Numbered from the stretch's first letter, positions 18,215 through 27,176 are shown. The stretch: 64,000 nt of DNA from Psychrobacillus sp042885655 (GCF_042885655.1 NZ_JBHVRO010000007.1:1-64000), one strand, 5' to 3'. The notes: generated by a model not told the origin, from the sequence alone. Numbers and translations: made by a program.

Positions 18215-18976
18215 GTGGGAAGAATTATAGCAATAGCTAACCAGAAAGGTGGAGTAGGAAAGACTACTACTTCAGTAAATTTAAGTGCCTGCCTTGCATA
18301 TTTAGGTAAGAAAGTGTTACTTGTGGATATTGATCCGCAAGGAAATGCTTCAAGTGGCGTAGGTGTAAATAAAGGTGATGTAAATCAATGTATATATGAC
18401 GTTTTAATAGATGATGTGAATGTAGTAGAAACAATTCAAGAAACAAAAGTTGAGAATTTACATATTGTACCTGCTACTATTTCGTTAGCAGGAGCTGAAA
18501 TAGAACTTGTTTCTACTATTTCAAGAGAAGTAAGATTAAAACGAGCACTTCTTGAGGTGAAAGATAAGTACGACTATATCCTCATTGATTGTCCACCGTC
18601 ACTCGGATTGTTAACAATTAATTCATTAACGGCTTCTGATGCAATTATAATACCTGTACAATGTGAATTTTACGCTTTAGAGGGTCTTAGCCAGCTGTTA
18701 AGTACAATTAGACTTGTGCAAAAGCATTTAAATAAGAACTTAGAAATTGATGGCGTTCTTTTGACAATGTTTGATGCTCGTACTAATTTAGGTATTCAAG
18801 TTATAGAAGAAGTAAAAAAGTATTTTCAAGAGAAAGTATACAAAACGATAATTCCTAGAAATGTTCGGTTAAGTGAAGCACCAAGTCATGGTGAACCAAT
18901 TATTATTTATGATCCAAAGTCAAGAGGAGCAGAAGTTTACTTAGATTTAGCGAAGGAAGTGATCCGTAATGGCTAA
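18215..18976 (+). CDS. soj: chromosome partitioning ATPase Soj (ParA)
   Basis: 253 residues. Deviant Walker A KGGVGKTTTSVNL near the N-terminus and DIDPQGNASSGVG; the Walker B-like segment is DYILIDCPPSLG. Soj binds DNA with ATP, is recycled by Spo0J, and in B. subtilis also controls DnaA. The start is GTG at 18215 after GAAGGTG; an extended -10 (TGGTAGAAT, 18165-18173) upstream could be its promoter. It overlaps spo0J by eight bases. Confidence 0.96.
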   Translation: MGRIIAIANQKGGVGKTTTSVNLSACLAYLGKKVLLVDIDPQGNASSGVGVNKGDVNQCIYDVLIDDVNVVETIQETKVENLHIVPATISLAGAEIELVSTISREVRLKRALLEVKDKYDYILIDCPPSLGLLTINSLTASDAIIIPVQCEFYALEGLSQLLSTIRLVQKHLNKNLEIDGVLLTMFDARTNLGIQVIEEVKKYFQEKVYKTIIPRNVRLSEAPSHGEPIIIYDPKSRGAEVYLDLAKEVIRNG

Positions 18977-19808
18977 AGGATTGGGTAAAGGGCTTAATGC
19001 ATTGTTTCCAGGGGAAGATTTGAATCAATCAGAAAAAGTAGAGCGAATTAGTTTAATAAAGATTAAACCAAATCCTTTTCAGCCTAGAAAGATTTTCGAA
19101 GAAGAGGCAATGACAGACCTATGTGAATCGATTAAAGAACATGGTATATTACAACCAATTATTGTTAGGAAAAAAGGTTCAAAGTATGAAATAGTGGTTG
19201 GTGAGAGAAGATTTCGTGCTTCCGAACTAGCTGGTTTAGATGAAATTCCAGCTGTTGTTCGTGAACTAAATGATCAACAAATGATGGAAATTGCTATTTT
19301 AGAGAACCTTCAAAGGGAAGATTTAACGGCAATAGAAGAGGCTGAAGCATATCAAAATCTCATGGAAAACTTAAGCTTAACCCAAGAACAACTAGCATTT
19401 AGGTTAGGTAAAAGTCGCCCTCATATTGCTAACCATATTAGATTATTATCACTTCCTCAAGAAGTTAGAAATGCAATCTCAAATGGTGAATTATCAATGG
19501 GACATGGCAAGGCTTTATTAGGTTTAAAAAAGAAAAAGAATATACCATTAATAATGTTAAAAACATTGAAAGAAAATTTAAACGTTCGTCAATTAGAAGC
19601 ATTAGTGCAACGATTAAATGAAAATGTTCCACGTGAAACAAAAAAAGAAGAGAAAAAAGATATATTCACAGTAGAAAAAGAAACAGAATTAAGAGAGTTA
19701 CTTGGTACTTCAGTTTCTATTATTAAAGGCAAAAATAAAGGGAAAATAGAAATCGAATTTTATTCCGATGATGACTTAGAAAGAATATTACAACTATTAG
19801 AAGACTAA
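18969..19808 (+). CDS. spo0J: chromosome partitioning protein Spo0J (ParB)
   Basis: 279 residues. N-terminal GLGKGLNALFPG, the Soj-stimulating segment; CTP-binding ParB/Srx domain with GERRFRASELAG; IENLQREDLTAIEEAEAY-like segment; helix-turn-helix around GKSRPHIANHIRLL; C-terminal dimerisation domain. It clamps onto parS, spreads, and loads SMC. The gene contains a perfect parS site of its own, as in B. subtilis. Confidence 0.97.
   Translation: MAKGLGKGLNALFPGEDLNQSEKVERISLIKIKPNPFQPRKIFEEEAMTDLCESIKEHGILQPIIVRKKGSKYEIVVGERRFRASELAGLDEIPAVVRELNDQQMMEIAILENLQREDLTAIEEAEAYQNLMENLSLTQEQLAFRLGKSRPHIANHIRLLSLPQEVRNAISNGELSMGHGKALLGLKKKKNIPLIMLKTLKENLNVRQLEALVQRLNENVPRETKKEEKKDIFTVEKETELRELLGTSVSIIKGKNKGKIEIEFYSDDDLERILQLLED
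19625..19640. promoter_or_regulatory. perfect parS site inside spo0J
   Basis: TGTTCCACGTGAAACA is an exact match to the ParB binding consensus, located in the spo0J coding sequence. Main predicted Spo0J loading site in this window. Confidence 0.95.
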
Positions 19809-19816
19809 GAATATAA

Positions 19817-19856
19817 CCTATTTCTAGCTGTTTCTAGAAATAGGTTGAATTTTTAG
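19817..19856 (+). terminator. soj-spo0J terminator
   Basis: AACCTATTTCTAG (19817-19829) pairs with CTAGAAATAGGTT (19836-19848), followed by GAATTTTT. Confidence 0.85.
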
Positions 19857-19958
19857 TTTGAAAGTATACTTTTTAGATTAGAAAATGATTAGCTTTTGTG
19901 TCTTTACTTTAAAGAAATCAAGCTCTTTCATTTCTACTATAGGGAATGAGGAATAGGG

Positions 19959-20666
19959 ATGGTTTTACTTGGTACACTAGTGAATGCGATATTAATAATA
20001 ATAGGCTCGATTATAGGAAGGTTCCTAAAAAATATTCCTGAAAATATGAAACAGACAGTTATGTATGCAATAGGAATTGCGGTCGTAGTTTTAGGGATAC
20101 AAATGGGGTTGAAAAGTAATAATTTTGTATTGGTTATTATTTGCTTAGTATTTGGAGGAGTCATTGGAGAATGGATTGATTTAGATAAATGGTTAAACAA
20201 ATTAGGGAATTATATAGAACAAAAATTTGGATCTAAAGAAGCACAGGGAGGAAGTATTGCTCAAGGGTTTGTTACTGGTACTTTAATATTTGTGATTGGT
20301 GCAATGGGAGTATTAGGTGCTTTGAATAGTGGACTTCAAAATGATCACGAATTATTAATTAGTAAAGGTATTATTGATGGATTTACTTCTATTATTCTAT
20401 CAGCAACACTTGGAATAGGAGTGATTTTATCTGCCATACCTGTAGCTATATACCAAGGTGCAATCGCACTCTTTGCTACTCAAATCACTAAACTAATTCC
20501 AGAAGCTGCACTTGATTTGTTTCTACAAGAGATGACAGCTACTGGAGGAATAATGATTATGGCAATTGGATTAAATTTACTTGGATTAACAAAAATAAGA
20601 GTTGCAAATCTTCTCCCAAGCTTAGTTGTTGTCGCAATAGCTGTCACTTTTATTTATAACTTTTAA
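19959..20666 (+). CDS. DUF554 family membrane protein (YqgA-like)
   Basis: 235 residues with about six or seven hydrophobic segments and the family N-terminus MVLLGTLVNAILIIIGSIIG. DUF554 proteins are uncharacterised inner-membrane proteins; I infer nothing firm about transport. GAGGAATAGGG precedes the ATG. The last 45 bases overlap the convergent yyaC gene, which is unusual and leaves no room for a terminator between them. Confidence 0.88.
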   Translation: MVLLGTLVNAILIIIGSIIGRFLKNIPENMKQTVMYAIGIAVVVLGIQMGLKSNNFVLVIICLVFGGVIGEWIDLDKWLNKLGNYIEQKFGSKEAQGGSIAQGFVTGTLIFVIGAMGVLGALNSGLQNDHELLISKGIIDGFTSIILSATLGIGVILSAIPVAIYQGAIALFATQITKLIPEAALDLFLQEMTATGGIMIMAIGLNLLGLTKIRVANLLPSLVVVAIAVTFIYNF

Positions 20667-21221
20667 GTTATAACGATGCCAAGCTAGAAGAAGTGAGCGG
20701 GAAATAACTTTACCCATTTCAAATGTAATGTTTAGACGAGTACTTTGTAGAACATTATATTCCATAAAGCCCCCAATATTTACTACTGCTTTTATTGAAA
20801 TTTCACCTATTGGAGGTAATTCCTTTTTTACCGCTTTTCCAGGGTATAGTGGTCCGGGATGGATAATAATTTGTCCAATATTTCCTGAATTTCCTAAACA
20901 AGCATCGATAGCAATAATATATGGTTTTAAGGGAGAGTTTATTAACTCTTGTGATATTGCTTCGATATTAAGAGCGTGTAATGGATTATCGAGTGTACCA
21001 ACAATTTGAAAAGGAAAAGAAGAGAGCTGAGTTAAAAATGAGCCAGTCATTGGCCCAAGTGCATCACCCGTTGAACGATCTGTTCCTATACAACAAAAAA
21101 CTAAGTTTGGATGATCAAATGGGATTATTTCTAAAAAATGTGTACTTAAGCGCCAAACTACACCTGTTTCTTTATAATAAATAGTAGTTGAATCTTTAAA
21201 TGTTGCAGCTTGAGAATTCAT
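20622..21221 (-). CDS. yyaC: sporulation protein YyaC (Gpr-like peptidase fold)
   Basis: 199 residues. Related to germination protease Gpr: CIGTDRSTGDALGPM, GTLDNPLHALN, AIDACLG and GGFMEYNVLQSTRL are family motifs. Its role in sporulation is not firmly known. I chose the ATG at 21219-21221 (MNSQAATFK) after AAAGTGAG, which gives the family length (about 200 residues). It lies convergent to the DUF554 gene and divergent from the mscS-like gene (80 bases). A marker for an endospore former. Confidence 0.92.
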   Translation of the reverse strand: MNSQAATFKDSTTIYYKETGVVWRLSTHFLEIIPFDHPNLVFCCIGTDRSTGDALGPMTGSFLTQLSSFPFQIVGTLDNPLHALNIEAISQELINSPLKPYIIAIDACLGNSGNIGQIIIHPGPLYPGKAVKKELPPIGEISIKAVVNIGGFMEYNVLQSTRLNITFEMGKVISRSLLLAWHRYNLKVINKSDSYCDNN

Positions 21222-21300
21222 ATATAGACTCACTTTCTTTTTAAGACAAGTATATGTAAATAACAAACTATTTATTCAGTGAGGAGACAAAAAGAACTAT

Positions 21301-22125
21301 ATGGAAAAAGTCATTACAATTCCTTATATAGAGAAAATATTATTAGATGAAGAAACTTGGATAAATCTTGGATTGGTAGTCCTCAAAGTAATAGTGATTT
21401 TGCTTTTATCGGCTATTGTTGTAAGGATTGGGAAAAGAATAATTAAACATGTCTTTTTGGTAAGAGAAAAAAGTCCATTGGCGTATTCTGAACGTCGGCA
21501 AACTACATTAATGAAGTTACTACAAAATATATTGACAAATGTAGTTTACTTTACTGCAATTTTAGCGATATTATCTGCGTTTCACATAGAAGTAGCTGGA
21601 CTTTTGGCAGGCGCTGGAATAGTAGGTCTAGCAGTAGGTTTTGGAGCACAAAGTTTAGTGAAAGACATTATTACAGGTTTTTTTATTGTATTTGAAGATC
21701 AATTTGCTGTAGGAGATCAAGTACAAATTGGTACAGCTACAGGAACGGTAGAAGAAATTGGATTGAGGACTACAAAAATAAAGAGTTATACAGGGGAATT
21801 GCATACTATTCCAAATGGTAGTATTTCTGTAGTTATTAACTTTTCTATATACAATTCAATAGCATTAATAGATATAAGTGTTGCGTATGAAACAAACATG
21901 CAGGAACTGGAAAAGAATATAGAAGGATTTTTACAAAGGTTGCCAAATAAATATGAAAAACTTGTTAAACCTCCAACTTATCTAGGCGTACAAAGCTTTA
22001 GCTCATCTGAAATAGTTATTCGGATTGCAGCAGAAACTAAACCAACGCAACAAAGTGGAGTTGCTAGAAACATAAGAAAAGATTTAATGGAATTCCTCGA
22101 ACAAAAAGGTGTTAAAATTCCATGA
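21301..22125 (+). CDS. small-conductance mechanosensitive channel, MscS family
   Basis: 274 residues. Three membrane segments: about 15-40, 75-95 and 97-125. The third is the pore helix rich in Ala and Gly (LLAGAGIVGLAVGFGAQ), followed by the MscS beta domain with FEDQFAVGDQV and IPNGSI and an alpha/beta C-terminal domain. Opens under osmotic downshock. Similar in size to B. subtilis YkuT. Divergent from yyaC. Confidence 0.93.
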   Translation: MEKVITIPYIEKILLDEETWINLGLVVLKVIVILLLSAIVVRIGKRIIKHVFLVREKSPLAYSERRQTTLMKLLQNILTNVVYFTAILAILSAFHIEVAGLLAGAGIVGLAVGFGAQSLVKDIITGFFIVFEDQFAVGDQVQIGTATGTVEEIGLRTTKIKSYTGELHTIPNGSISVVINFSIYNSIALIDISVAYETNMQELEKNIEGFLQRLPNKYEKLVKPPTYLGVQSFSSSEIVIRIAAETKPTQQSGVARNIRKDLMEFLEQKGVKIP

Positions 22126-22159
22126 CCAAAATGATCGGAAGAAAGTTAAGGATAAGTAG

Positions 22160-22369
22160 GTGAGTGAAATGGAAAGTAAACAATTTCAATTGAATGATAT
22201 TGTAGAAATGAAAAAACAGCATCCTTGTGGTACTAATGCGTGGAAAATAATACGTATGGGTGCGGATATTCGTATAAAATGTGAAGGTTGTCAGCATAGT
22301 GTACTAATTCCGAGAAAAGAATTTGAGAAAAAGATGAAAAAACGTTTGATACAAGCAGAACTAGAGTAA
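22160..22369 (+). CDS. DUF951 family small protein (YyzM-like)
   Basis: 69 residues. Contains the family motif MKKQHPCGTNAWKIIRMGAD followed by CEGCQHSVLIPR; the Cys pair and upstream Cys suggest a small metal- or nucleic-acid-binding protein, but the function is unknown. The start may be GTG at 22160 (after AAGGAT) or ATG at 22169 (after AGGTGAG). The position between an mscS gene and ychF is conserved in Bacillales. Confidence 0.9.
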   Translation: MSEMESKQFQLNDIVEMKKQHPCGTNAWKIIRMGADIRIKCEGCQHSVLIPRKEFEKKMKKRLIQAELE

Positions 22370-22456
22370 AGATAGACTTTTATTGGTGAAATCAATATAA
22401 TGAACAGGTTATATATAAAATGAATTGGTTAAGAAAATAGAAGGGTTGGGAAATAG

Positions 22457-23557
22457 ATGGCATTAACAGCAGGGATCGTAGGATTACCAAACGTAGGTAA
22501 GTCCACATTATTTAATGCAATAACGAAAGCGGGAGCACTTGCTGCAAATTATCCGTTCGCTACAATTGATCCAAACGTAGGAATTGTTGAAGTTCCTGAC
22601 GCTCGTTTAGATAAATTAACAGAGTTAGTAGTACCAAAGAAAACTGTTCCAACAGCATTTGAATTTACGGATATCGCAGGTATTGTAGAAGGTGCTAGTA
22701 AAGGAGAAGGTCTTGGAAATAAGTTCTTAGCTCACATTCGCGAAGTAGATGCAATTTGCCAAGTCGTACGTTGCTTCGATGATGAAAATATTACACATGT
22801 ATCTGGAAAAGTTGATCCGATATCAGATATTGAAGTAATTAATTTAGAATTAATTTTAGCGGATTTAGAAAGTGTTGATAAACGATTAGCTCGAGTGACG
22901 AAAATGGCTAAGCAAAAAGATAAAGATGCAATGGTAGAAGAACCTATTTTAACTCGTTTAAAAGAAGCTTTTGAAGCCGGAAAATCCGGTCGTTCGGTTG
23001 AGTTTTCAGACGAAGAGCTACGTGTAGTAAAAGGTCTTCATTTGTTAACGATTAAGCCAATGCTGTATGTTGCTAATGTATCAGAAGAAGATATTATGGC
23101 AGATGATGAAAACGAATACGTGCAAAAGGTACGTGCATTTGCAGCAGAGGAAGGAGCACAGGTAATAGTTATTTGTGCGAGAATTGAAGAAGAAATGGCA
23201 GCCCTAGAAGATGATGAAAAATCAATGTTCCTTGAAGAGTTAGGAATTAAAGAATCTGGTTTAGATCAATTAATTAAAGCGTCTTACTCACTTTTGGGAC
23301 TTGCTACTTATTTTACTGCAGGTGTTCAAGAGGTACGTGCATGGACATTCCGTAGAGGAATGAAGGCTCCTCAATGTGCAGGAGTGATTCACTCAGATTT
23401 TGAAAAAGGGTTTATCCGTGCAGAAACCGTTGCTTACGATGATTTAGTAGCTACTGGTTCTATGAGTGCGGCAAAAGAAGCTGGAAAAGTCCGTTTAGAA
23501 GGAAAAGAGTATTTAGTACAAGACGGAGATGTTTTGTTATTCCGTTTTAATGTTTAA
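22457..23557 (+). CDS. ychF: redox-regulated ATPase YchF (Obg family)
   Basis: 366 residues. P-loop GLPNVGKSTLFN near the N-terminus, FTDIAGIVEGASKGEGLGN switch region, and a C-terminal TGS domain (TFRRGMKAPQCAGVIHSDFEKGF-type). Belongs to the Obg GTPase superfamily but hydrolyses ATP; associated with ribosomes and translation. Its position upstream of rpsF is typical. Confidence 0.97.
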   Translation: MALTAGIVGLPNVGKSTLFNAITKAGALAANYPFATIDPNVGIVEVPDARLDKLTELVVPKKTVPTAFEFTDIAGIVEGASKGEGLGNKFLAHIREVDAICQVVRCFDDENITHVSGKVDPISDIEVINLELILADLESVDKRLARVTKMAKQKDKDAMVEEPILTRLKEAFEAGKSGRSVEFSDEELRVVKGLHLLTIKPMLYVANVSEEDIMADDENEYVQKVRAFAAEEGAQVIVICARIEEEMAALEDDEKSMFLEELGIKESGLDQLIKASYSLLGLATYFTAGVQEVRAWTFRRGMKAPQCAGVIHSDFEKGFIRAETVAYDDLVATGSMSAAKEAGKVRLEGKEYLVQDGDVLLFRFNV

Positions 23558-23562
23558 TAAAG

Positions 23563-23598
23563 AAAAAGGATTAGCGAGAAATTGCTAATCCTTTTTTT
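23563..23598 (+). terminator. ychF terminator
   Basis: AAAAAGGATTAGC (23563-23575) pairs with GCTAATCCTTTTT (23584-23596), ending in a T-run. Confidence 0.93.
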
Positions 23599-23687
23599 AA
23601 AATAATAAAATACCATGGCTCACGTTTCTCGAAAGCCACCTTGTGAACCCAGCGTTTATAGTACTTTAAAGAATGAAATAATACTGC

Positions 23688-23866
23688 GGATTTCCGTTTC
23701 AGGTGGACGCTTTCCGCGGGGGCGCCGCTACGCGTTCGTTGTGATGGCTAATCTGTCTCACGAGGAACAAAGGCTAAGAGCGCCACATCGTGTTGCAACG
23801 CCTTCGTGACCAACATCCTGTTGGCCTCCTGCTGGAGTCGCCACCTTTCACACTACAATCCAGCTA
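23688..23866. repeat. GC-rich interspersed repeat, copy A
   Basis: In the 23599-23950 gap. The left end GGATTTCCGTTTCAGGTGG continues to CTTTCCGCGGG; the right end has CTGGAGTCGCCACCTTTC and ACAATCCAGC. The outer arms are imperfectly complementary, and both ends match copy D at 63441. Base composition is much richer in GC than the neighbourhood. A short open frame inside is not a gene. A small hairpin GCCCTTAAAGGGC follows at about 23936-23948. Confidence 0.75.
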
Positions 23867-23950
23867 CACAATTCTAACGCTAATAATGTAGCGACTGTTT
23901 CGTCCGAAGCACAAAGGAATTGGTGAAGATCAGATGCCCTTAAAGGGCGC

Positions 23951-24499
23951 TTATACTTTTCTTAATACATATAACTTTGGTTTTACAGGGTCGTCTTTAA
24001 TAAATACATCTGGTGGATATTTTCTAAGCTCTTTATACATAGCAAAATCTCCTACAGCTCCTGCAATTAACCAAGCTCCTAATAAAACCAAACTTGGTGA
24101 TTCTACGAAATAGCCTAAAAGCATTGGAAGAATTCCTGTCATCCAAAAAGGGAGTAATAAAGCTCTCTTCATTGCTTTATTTGAAAGTGGTACTTTTGTT
24201 GTCGCATATGCAATCCCTAGTTTAAGATTGAGACCATAATCCATACAACCCCATGAAACGTTTCCAAAAAGCCGAAAACCAATTAAATGGAAAAATTCAT
24301 GTAGAACTATAAGTAATGCATATCCGATGAAAAATAATAGGAAATCGAGGAATGAAAAAGTTATAGTAAATCCATCGTATAGCCAAGCATAAAAAAATAA
24401 ACCAAAAATGGATAGAAATAAGGTCAAAAATAAGTTAGACCAAGCAACTTTTTTTAAATCTATTTCAATAATAGACAAGAAATCTTCTTTGTTTTCCAT
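23951..24499 (-). CDS. DUF3267 membrane metalloprotease-like protein
   Basis: 182 residues. Four or five hydrophobic segments; HEFFH (an HExxH zinc motif) lies inside or next to a membrane helix, as in site-2-protease-like DUF3267 proteins. The second metal ligand is not obvious. I chose the ATG at 24497-24499 (MENKEDF) because GGAGG lies seven bases upstream; an ATG five codons earlier has a poor site. Substrate unknown. Confidence 0.85.
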   Translation of the reverse strand: MENKEDFLSIIEIDLKKVAWSNLFLTLFLSIFGLFFYAWLYDGFTITFSFLDFLLFFIGYALLIVLHEFFHLIGFRLFGNVSWGCMDYGLNLKLGIAYATTKVPLSNKAMKRALLLPFWMTGILPMLLGYFVESPSLVLLGAWLIAGAVGDFAMYKELRKYPPDVFIKDDPVKPKLYVLRKV

Positions 24500-24614
24500 T
24501 TGCAATTCCTCCATGTTAAGTAAACCTTAGCTTTAATTCAGTCGTACTTTGATTCCTCGCAGATTAGAGTTAAAATAAATATACACGAATTATGAAAACA
24601 ATGGTATTCAGTTC

Positions 24615-24643
24615 TTGTTATAATAATTTATTTATGTTACAAT
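24615..24643 (+). promoter_or_regulatory. rpsF operon promoter
   Basis: TTGTTA (24615-24620), 17 bases, TACAAT (24638-24643), about 80 bases before rpsF. Confidence 0.7.
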
Positions 24644-24659
24644 TCATTGATGTGAGTAA

Positions 24660-24718
24660 TAGCATTACTTGCTCCTTGTCGGCTATAAATAGTCGGCCAA
24701 AGACCATAGGGAGGTGTA
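24660..24718 (+). promoter_or_regulatory. possible S6:S18 autoregulatory leader
   Basis: The untranslated leader has CTCC (about 24672-24675) able to pair with the GGAGG ribosome site (24710-24714), enclosing a hairpin GGCTAT-AA-ATAGTC (24681-24694). A structured rpsF leader bound by the S6-S18 complex is known in many Firmicutes; the match here is by position and pairing logic, not by a checked model. Confidence 0.5.
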
Positions 24719-24723
24719 AATAG

Positions 24724-25014
24724 ATGAGAAAGTACGAATTAATGTACATTATCCAACCAGCAATTGAAGAAGATGCGAAAAAAGCTTTAGTTGAGCGTTT
24801 TAACGAAATCTTAACTTCAAATGGTGCAGAAATCATCGAAGCAAAAGAGTGGGGTAAACGCCGCTTAGCTTACGAAATCAACGACTTGCGTGAAGGTTAC
24901 TACCAAATCGTTAAAGTAAACTCTGATTCTAAAGCAATCGATGAATACATTCGTTTAGCTAACATCAATGAAGACATTATCCGTCACATTGCTGTTCGTA
25001 TCGACGATAAATAA
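24724..25014 (+). CDS. rpsF: 30S ribosomal protein S6
   Basis: 96 residues beginning MRKYELMYIIQPAIEEDAKK with the family's AKEWGKRRLAYEINDLREGYY segment. S6 binds S18 on the platform of the 30S subunit. GGGAGGTG precedes the ATG. First gene of the rpsF-ssb-rpsR operon. Confidence 0.99.
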   Translation: MRKYELMYIIQPAIEEDAKKALVERFNEILTSNGAEIIEAKEWGKRRLAYEINDLREGYYQIVKVNSDSKAIDEYIRLANINEDIIRHIAVRIDDK

Positions 25015-25055
25015 TAATCGACTAACAAAAGCTGAATGAGGGAGGTTATACACTG

Positions 25056-25562
25056 ATGATTAACCGTGTCGTTTTAGTTGGAAGACTAACAAAAGATCCG
25101 GAACTTCGCTATACTCCAAGTGGTGTTGCAATGGCAAGATTTACACTAGCTGTCAATCGAACATTCTCCAACCAACAAGGTGAAAAAGAAGCCGATTTTA
25201 TCAACTGTGTCGTTTGGAGAAAGCAAGCGGAAAACACAGCTAACTTTTTGAAAAAAGGAAGTTTAGCTGGGGTTGAAGGGCGTATTCAAACAGGCAGTTA
25301 TGAAGGACAAGATGGAAAACGTGTTTATACAACGGATGTTGTCGCAGACAGTGTTCAGTTTTTAGAGCCACGTAGTAGTTCTGGTGAACGTAGCCAAGGG
25401 GGACAACCATTTGGTGGAGGACAACAGCAACAACAAAATCCATTTCCAACATATCAGCAAAGCCAACCAATGAATCAGCAAAATTATACACGTGTAGATG
25501 AAGATCCATTTGCAAATAGTAGCGGGCCAATCGAAGTATCGGATGACGATCTACCTTTTTAA
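25056..25562 (+). CDS. ssb: single-stranded DNA-binding protein
   Basis: 168 residues. An N-terminal OB fold (MINRVVLVGRLTKDPELRYT, about 1-105), a Gly/Gln-rich linker (SQGGQPFGGGQQQQQ region), and the acidic interaction tip ending DDDLPF that recruits repair and replication partners. Essential replicative SSB, as shown by its place between rpsF and rpsR. Confidence 0.99.
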   Translation: MINRVVLVGRLTKDPELRYTPSGVAMARFTLAVNRTFSNQQGEKEADFINCVVWRKQAENTANFLKKGSLAGVEGRIQTGSYEGQDGKRVYTTDVVADSVQFLEPRSSSGERSQGGQPFGGGQQQQQNPFPTYQQSQPMNQQNYTRVDEDPFANSSGPIEVSDDDLPF

Positions 25563-25608
25563 AATGACTTCACACGTTTTACTTTAATCGAAAAGGAGGC
25601 AACCTATT

Positions 25609-25845
25609 ATGGCACCACGTCGCGGAGGCAAAAGACGCCGTAAAGTTTGTTACTTCACTGCTAACAACATCACAAACATCGATTATAAAGATGTAGATTT
25701 GTTGAAAAAATTCGTGTCAGAACGTGGGAAAATTCTTCCACGTCGTGTGACAGGAACAAGCGCGAAGTACCAACGTAAATTGACACGAGCTATCAAAGTA
25801 TCTCGTATCATGGCTTTACTACCATTCTCTTCTGAAGAGAGATAA
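25609..25845 (+). CDS. rpsR: 30S ribosomal protein S18
   Basis: 78 residues, basic: MAPRRGGKRRRKVCYF start and RRVTGTSAKYQRKLTRAIK core are diagnostic. Partner of S6 in the 30S platform. AAGGAGG precedes the ATG, and a terminator follows. Confidence 0.99.
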   Translation: MAPRRGGKRRRKVCYFTANNITNIDYKDVDLLKKFVSERGKILPRRVTGTSAKYQRKLTRAIKVSRIMALLPFSSEER

Positions 25846-25857
25846 GTTAATAAATGA

Positions 25858-25886
25858 AAAGGACCGGGAAACCGGTCTTTTTTTTA
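25858..25886 (+). terminator. rpsF-ssb-rpsR terminator
   Basis: GACCGG (25862-25867) and CCGGTC (25872-25877) with a GAAA loop and a run of eight T. Confidence 0.93.
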
Positions 25887-25937
25887 TAATTTTTTACAAG
25901 ATACAAGAGTATATACTTTCTTTATGCTATGAACAGC

Positions 25938-26096
25938 TTGACTTCCGCTACAGGCGGCCGCTTTCCAAGGGGGCAAGTATCTAGCCGCTTCCCTTGCTCC
26001 TGCGCAAGCTCGTCGCGTTGCTTACCAATCCCGTAGGAGCCACAGGAGGAGACTGAAGCCATGCCCGCGAAAAGCATTCGCCATAGCGGAAATCAA
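25938..26096. repeat. GC-rich interspersed repeat with terminal inverted repeats, copy B
   Basis: TTGACTTCCGCTA (25938-25950) and TAGCGGAAATCAA (26084-26096) are 13-base terminal inverted repeats with one mismatch. The interior is GC-rich (CAGGCGGCCGCTTTCC, CCGTAGGAGCCACAGGAGG) and non-coding. The first half aligns with copy C near 45280. It occupies most of the 25887-26234 gap between rpsR and the DUF2232 gene. Confidence 0.8.
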
Positions 26097-26234
26097 CGGT
26101 ATTTCTACGGTTACTCATCTTTAAAGGACATGGCGTTTTTTTGCCTTATATTACAATGAGAAATAAAAGGAATTTTAGTTGTAGTAGATAATCTGTTACA
26201 ATGGATAGATGATTACAATAAAGGAAGGTACTTT

Positions 26235-27176
26235 ATGTTGAAAAATCAGACAAGCTATTTAACTTATGGAGCAATGATGATTGCACTATTTTCTATCCTC
26301 TTGGCAATGTCCGTATATGTTCCGTTTGTTGGTTTCATTACTTCTTTTATCGTACCATTACCAATTGCTTGGTATAGTGCTAAATTTGAACGAAAACAAG
26401 CAGCATGGGTTACGATAATTGCTATAGTAATTTCCTTTATAATTGGTGGAGTTTTCGGCTTTTTATTTGCGTTAATTGTAGCTCCACTAGGTTTTATCAT
26501 AGGTGCATCTATTCGAAGTAAAAAGACAAAGCTCTATATGCTAATGGCTTCAGGAATTTATTTGTTACTTATGACAGCTTTACAATACGTAATTTCTATT
26601 TCGGTATTAAATATTAATGTTCTGGAGCAACTTTTGGGGGCTGCTGAAATATCCTACGAACAAGTAGGAAATATTATGTCATCGGTTGGACAGTTACCAA
26701 AAGATTATGATTCTCTTGTAGAACAAAGCTTATTGATAGCAAAAATGACTATGCCTGCTTATTTTATTGGTACGGTATTTATTACAGCTTTTATATACTT
26801 GGTAATTAATTTAGCTTTATTAAAAAGGTTGAAATTAGAAGTACCCAAGTTTTCTCAGTTTACGGATTTTAGACTACCTAAAGCAGTGTTATGGTATTAT
26901 TTAATCGTATCCATCTTCTCATTATTTGTTTCTTACGAGGTTGGATCGTTTGGTTATTTAGCAACTATTAATGCTTTAGTTATATTAAGAGTTCTTCTGT
27001 TTTTACAAGGGGTTTCTTTAATTCATTATTATTTCCATGTACTTGGCTATCCAAAGTGGCTTGCAGTAGTTGTAACAATTCTTGCGATACCACTTTACAC
27101 GTTTACAATAGTATTAGGTGTATTTGACTTATTATTTAAATTAAGAAGTTATTTAAAAGGCAGGTACAAAAAATAA
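26235..27176 (+). CDS. yybS: DUF2232 membrane protein YybS
   Basis: 313 residues with about eight hydrophobic segments. DUF2232 proteins lie directly upstream of gdpP in Bacillales and resemble ECF-type S components in fold class, but no substrate is established. GGAAGG precedes the ATG. gdpP begins 12 bases after the stop codon, so they are probably one operon. Confidence 0.88.
   Translation: MLKNQTSYLTYGAMMIALFSILLAMSVYVPFVGFITSFIVPLPIAWYSAKFERKQAAWVTIIAIVISFIIGGVFGFLFALIVAPLGFIIGASIRSKKTKLYMLMASGIYLLLMTALQYVISISVLNINVLEQLLGAAEISYEQVGNIMSSVGQLPKDYDSLVEQSLLIAKMTMPAYFIGTVFITAFIYLVINLALLKRLKLEVPKFSQFTDFRLPKAVLWYYLIVSIFSLFVSYEVGSFGYLATINALVILRVLLFLQGVSLIHYYFHVLGYPKWLAVVVTILAIPLYTFTIVLGVFDLLFKLRSYLKGRYKK

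Noticed and set aside
23615..23809. Open frame of 64 codons with a basic product
   Set aside because: It lies in repeat copy A, has no ribosome site, and its high GC and Arg/Pro-rich product come from the repeat.
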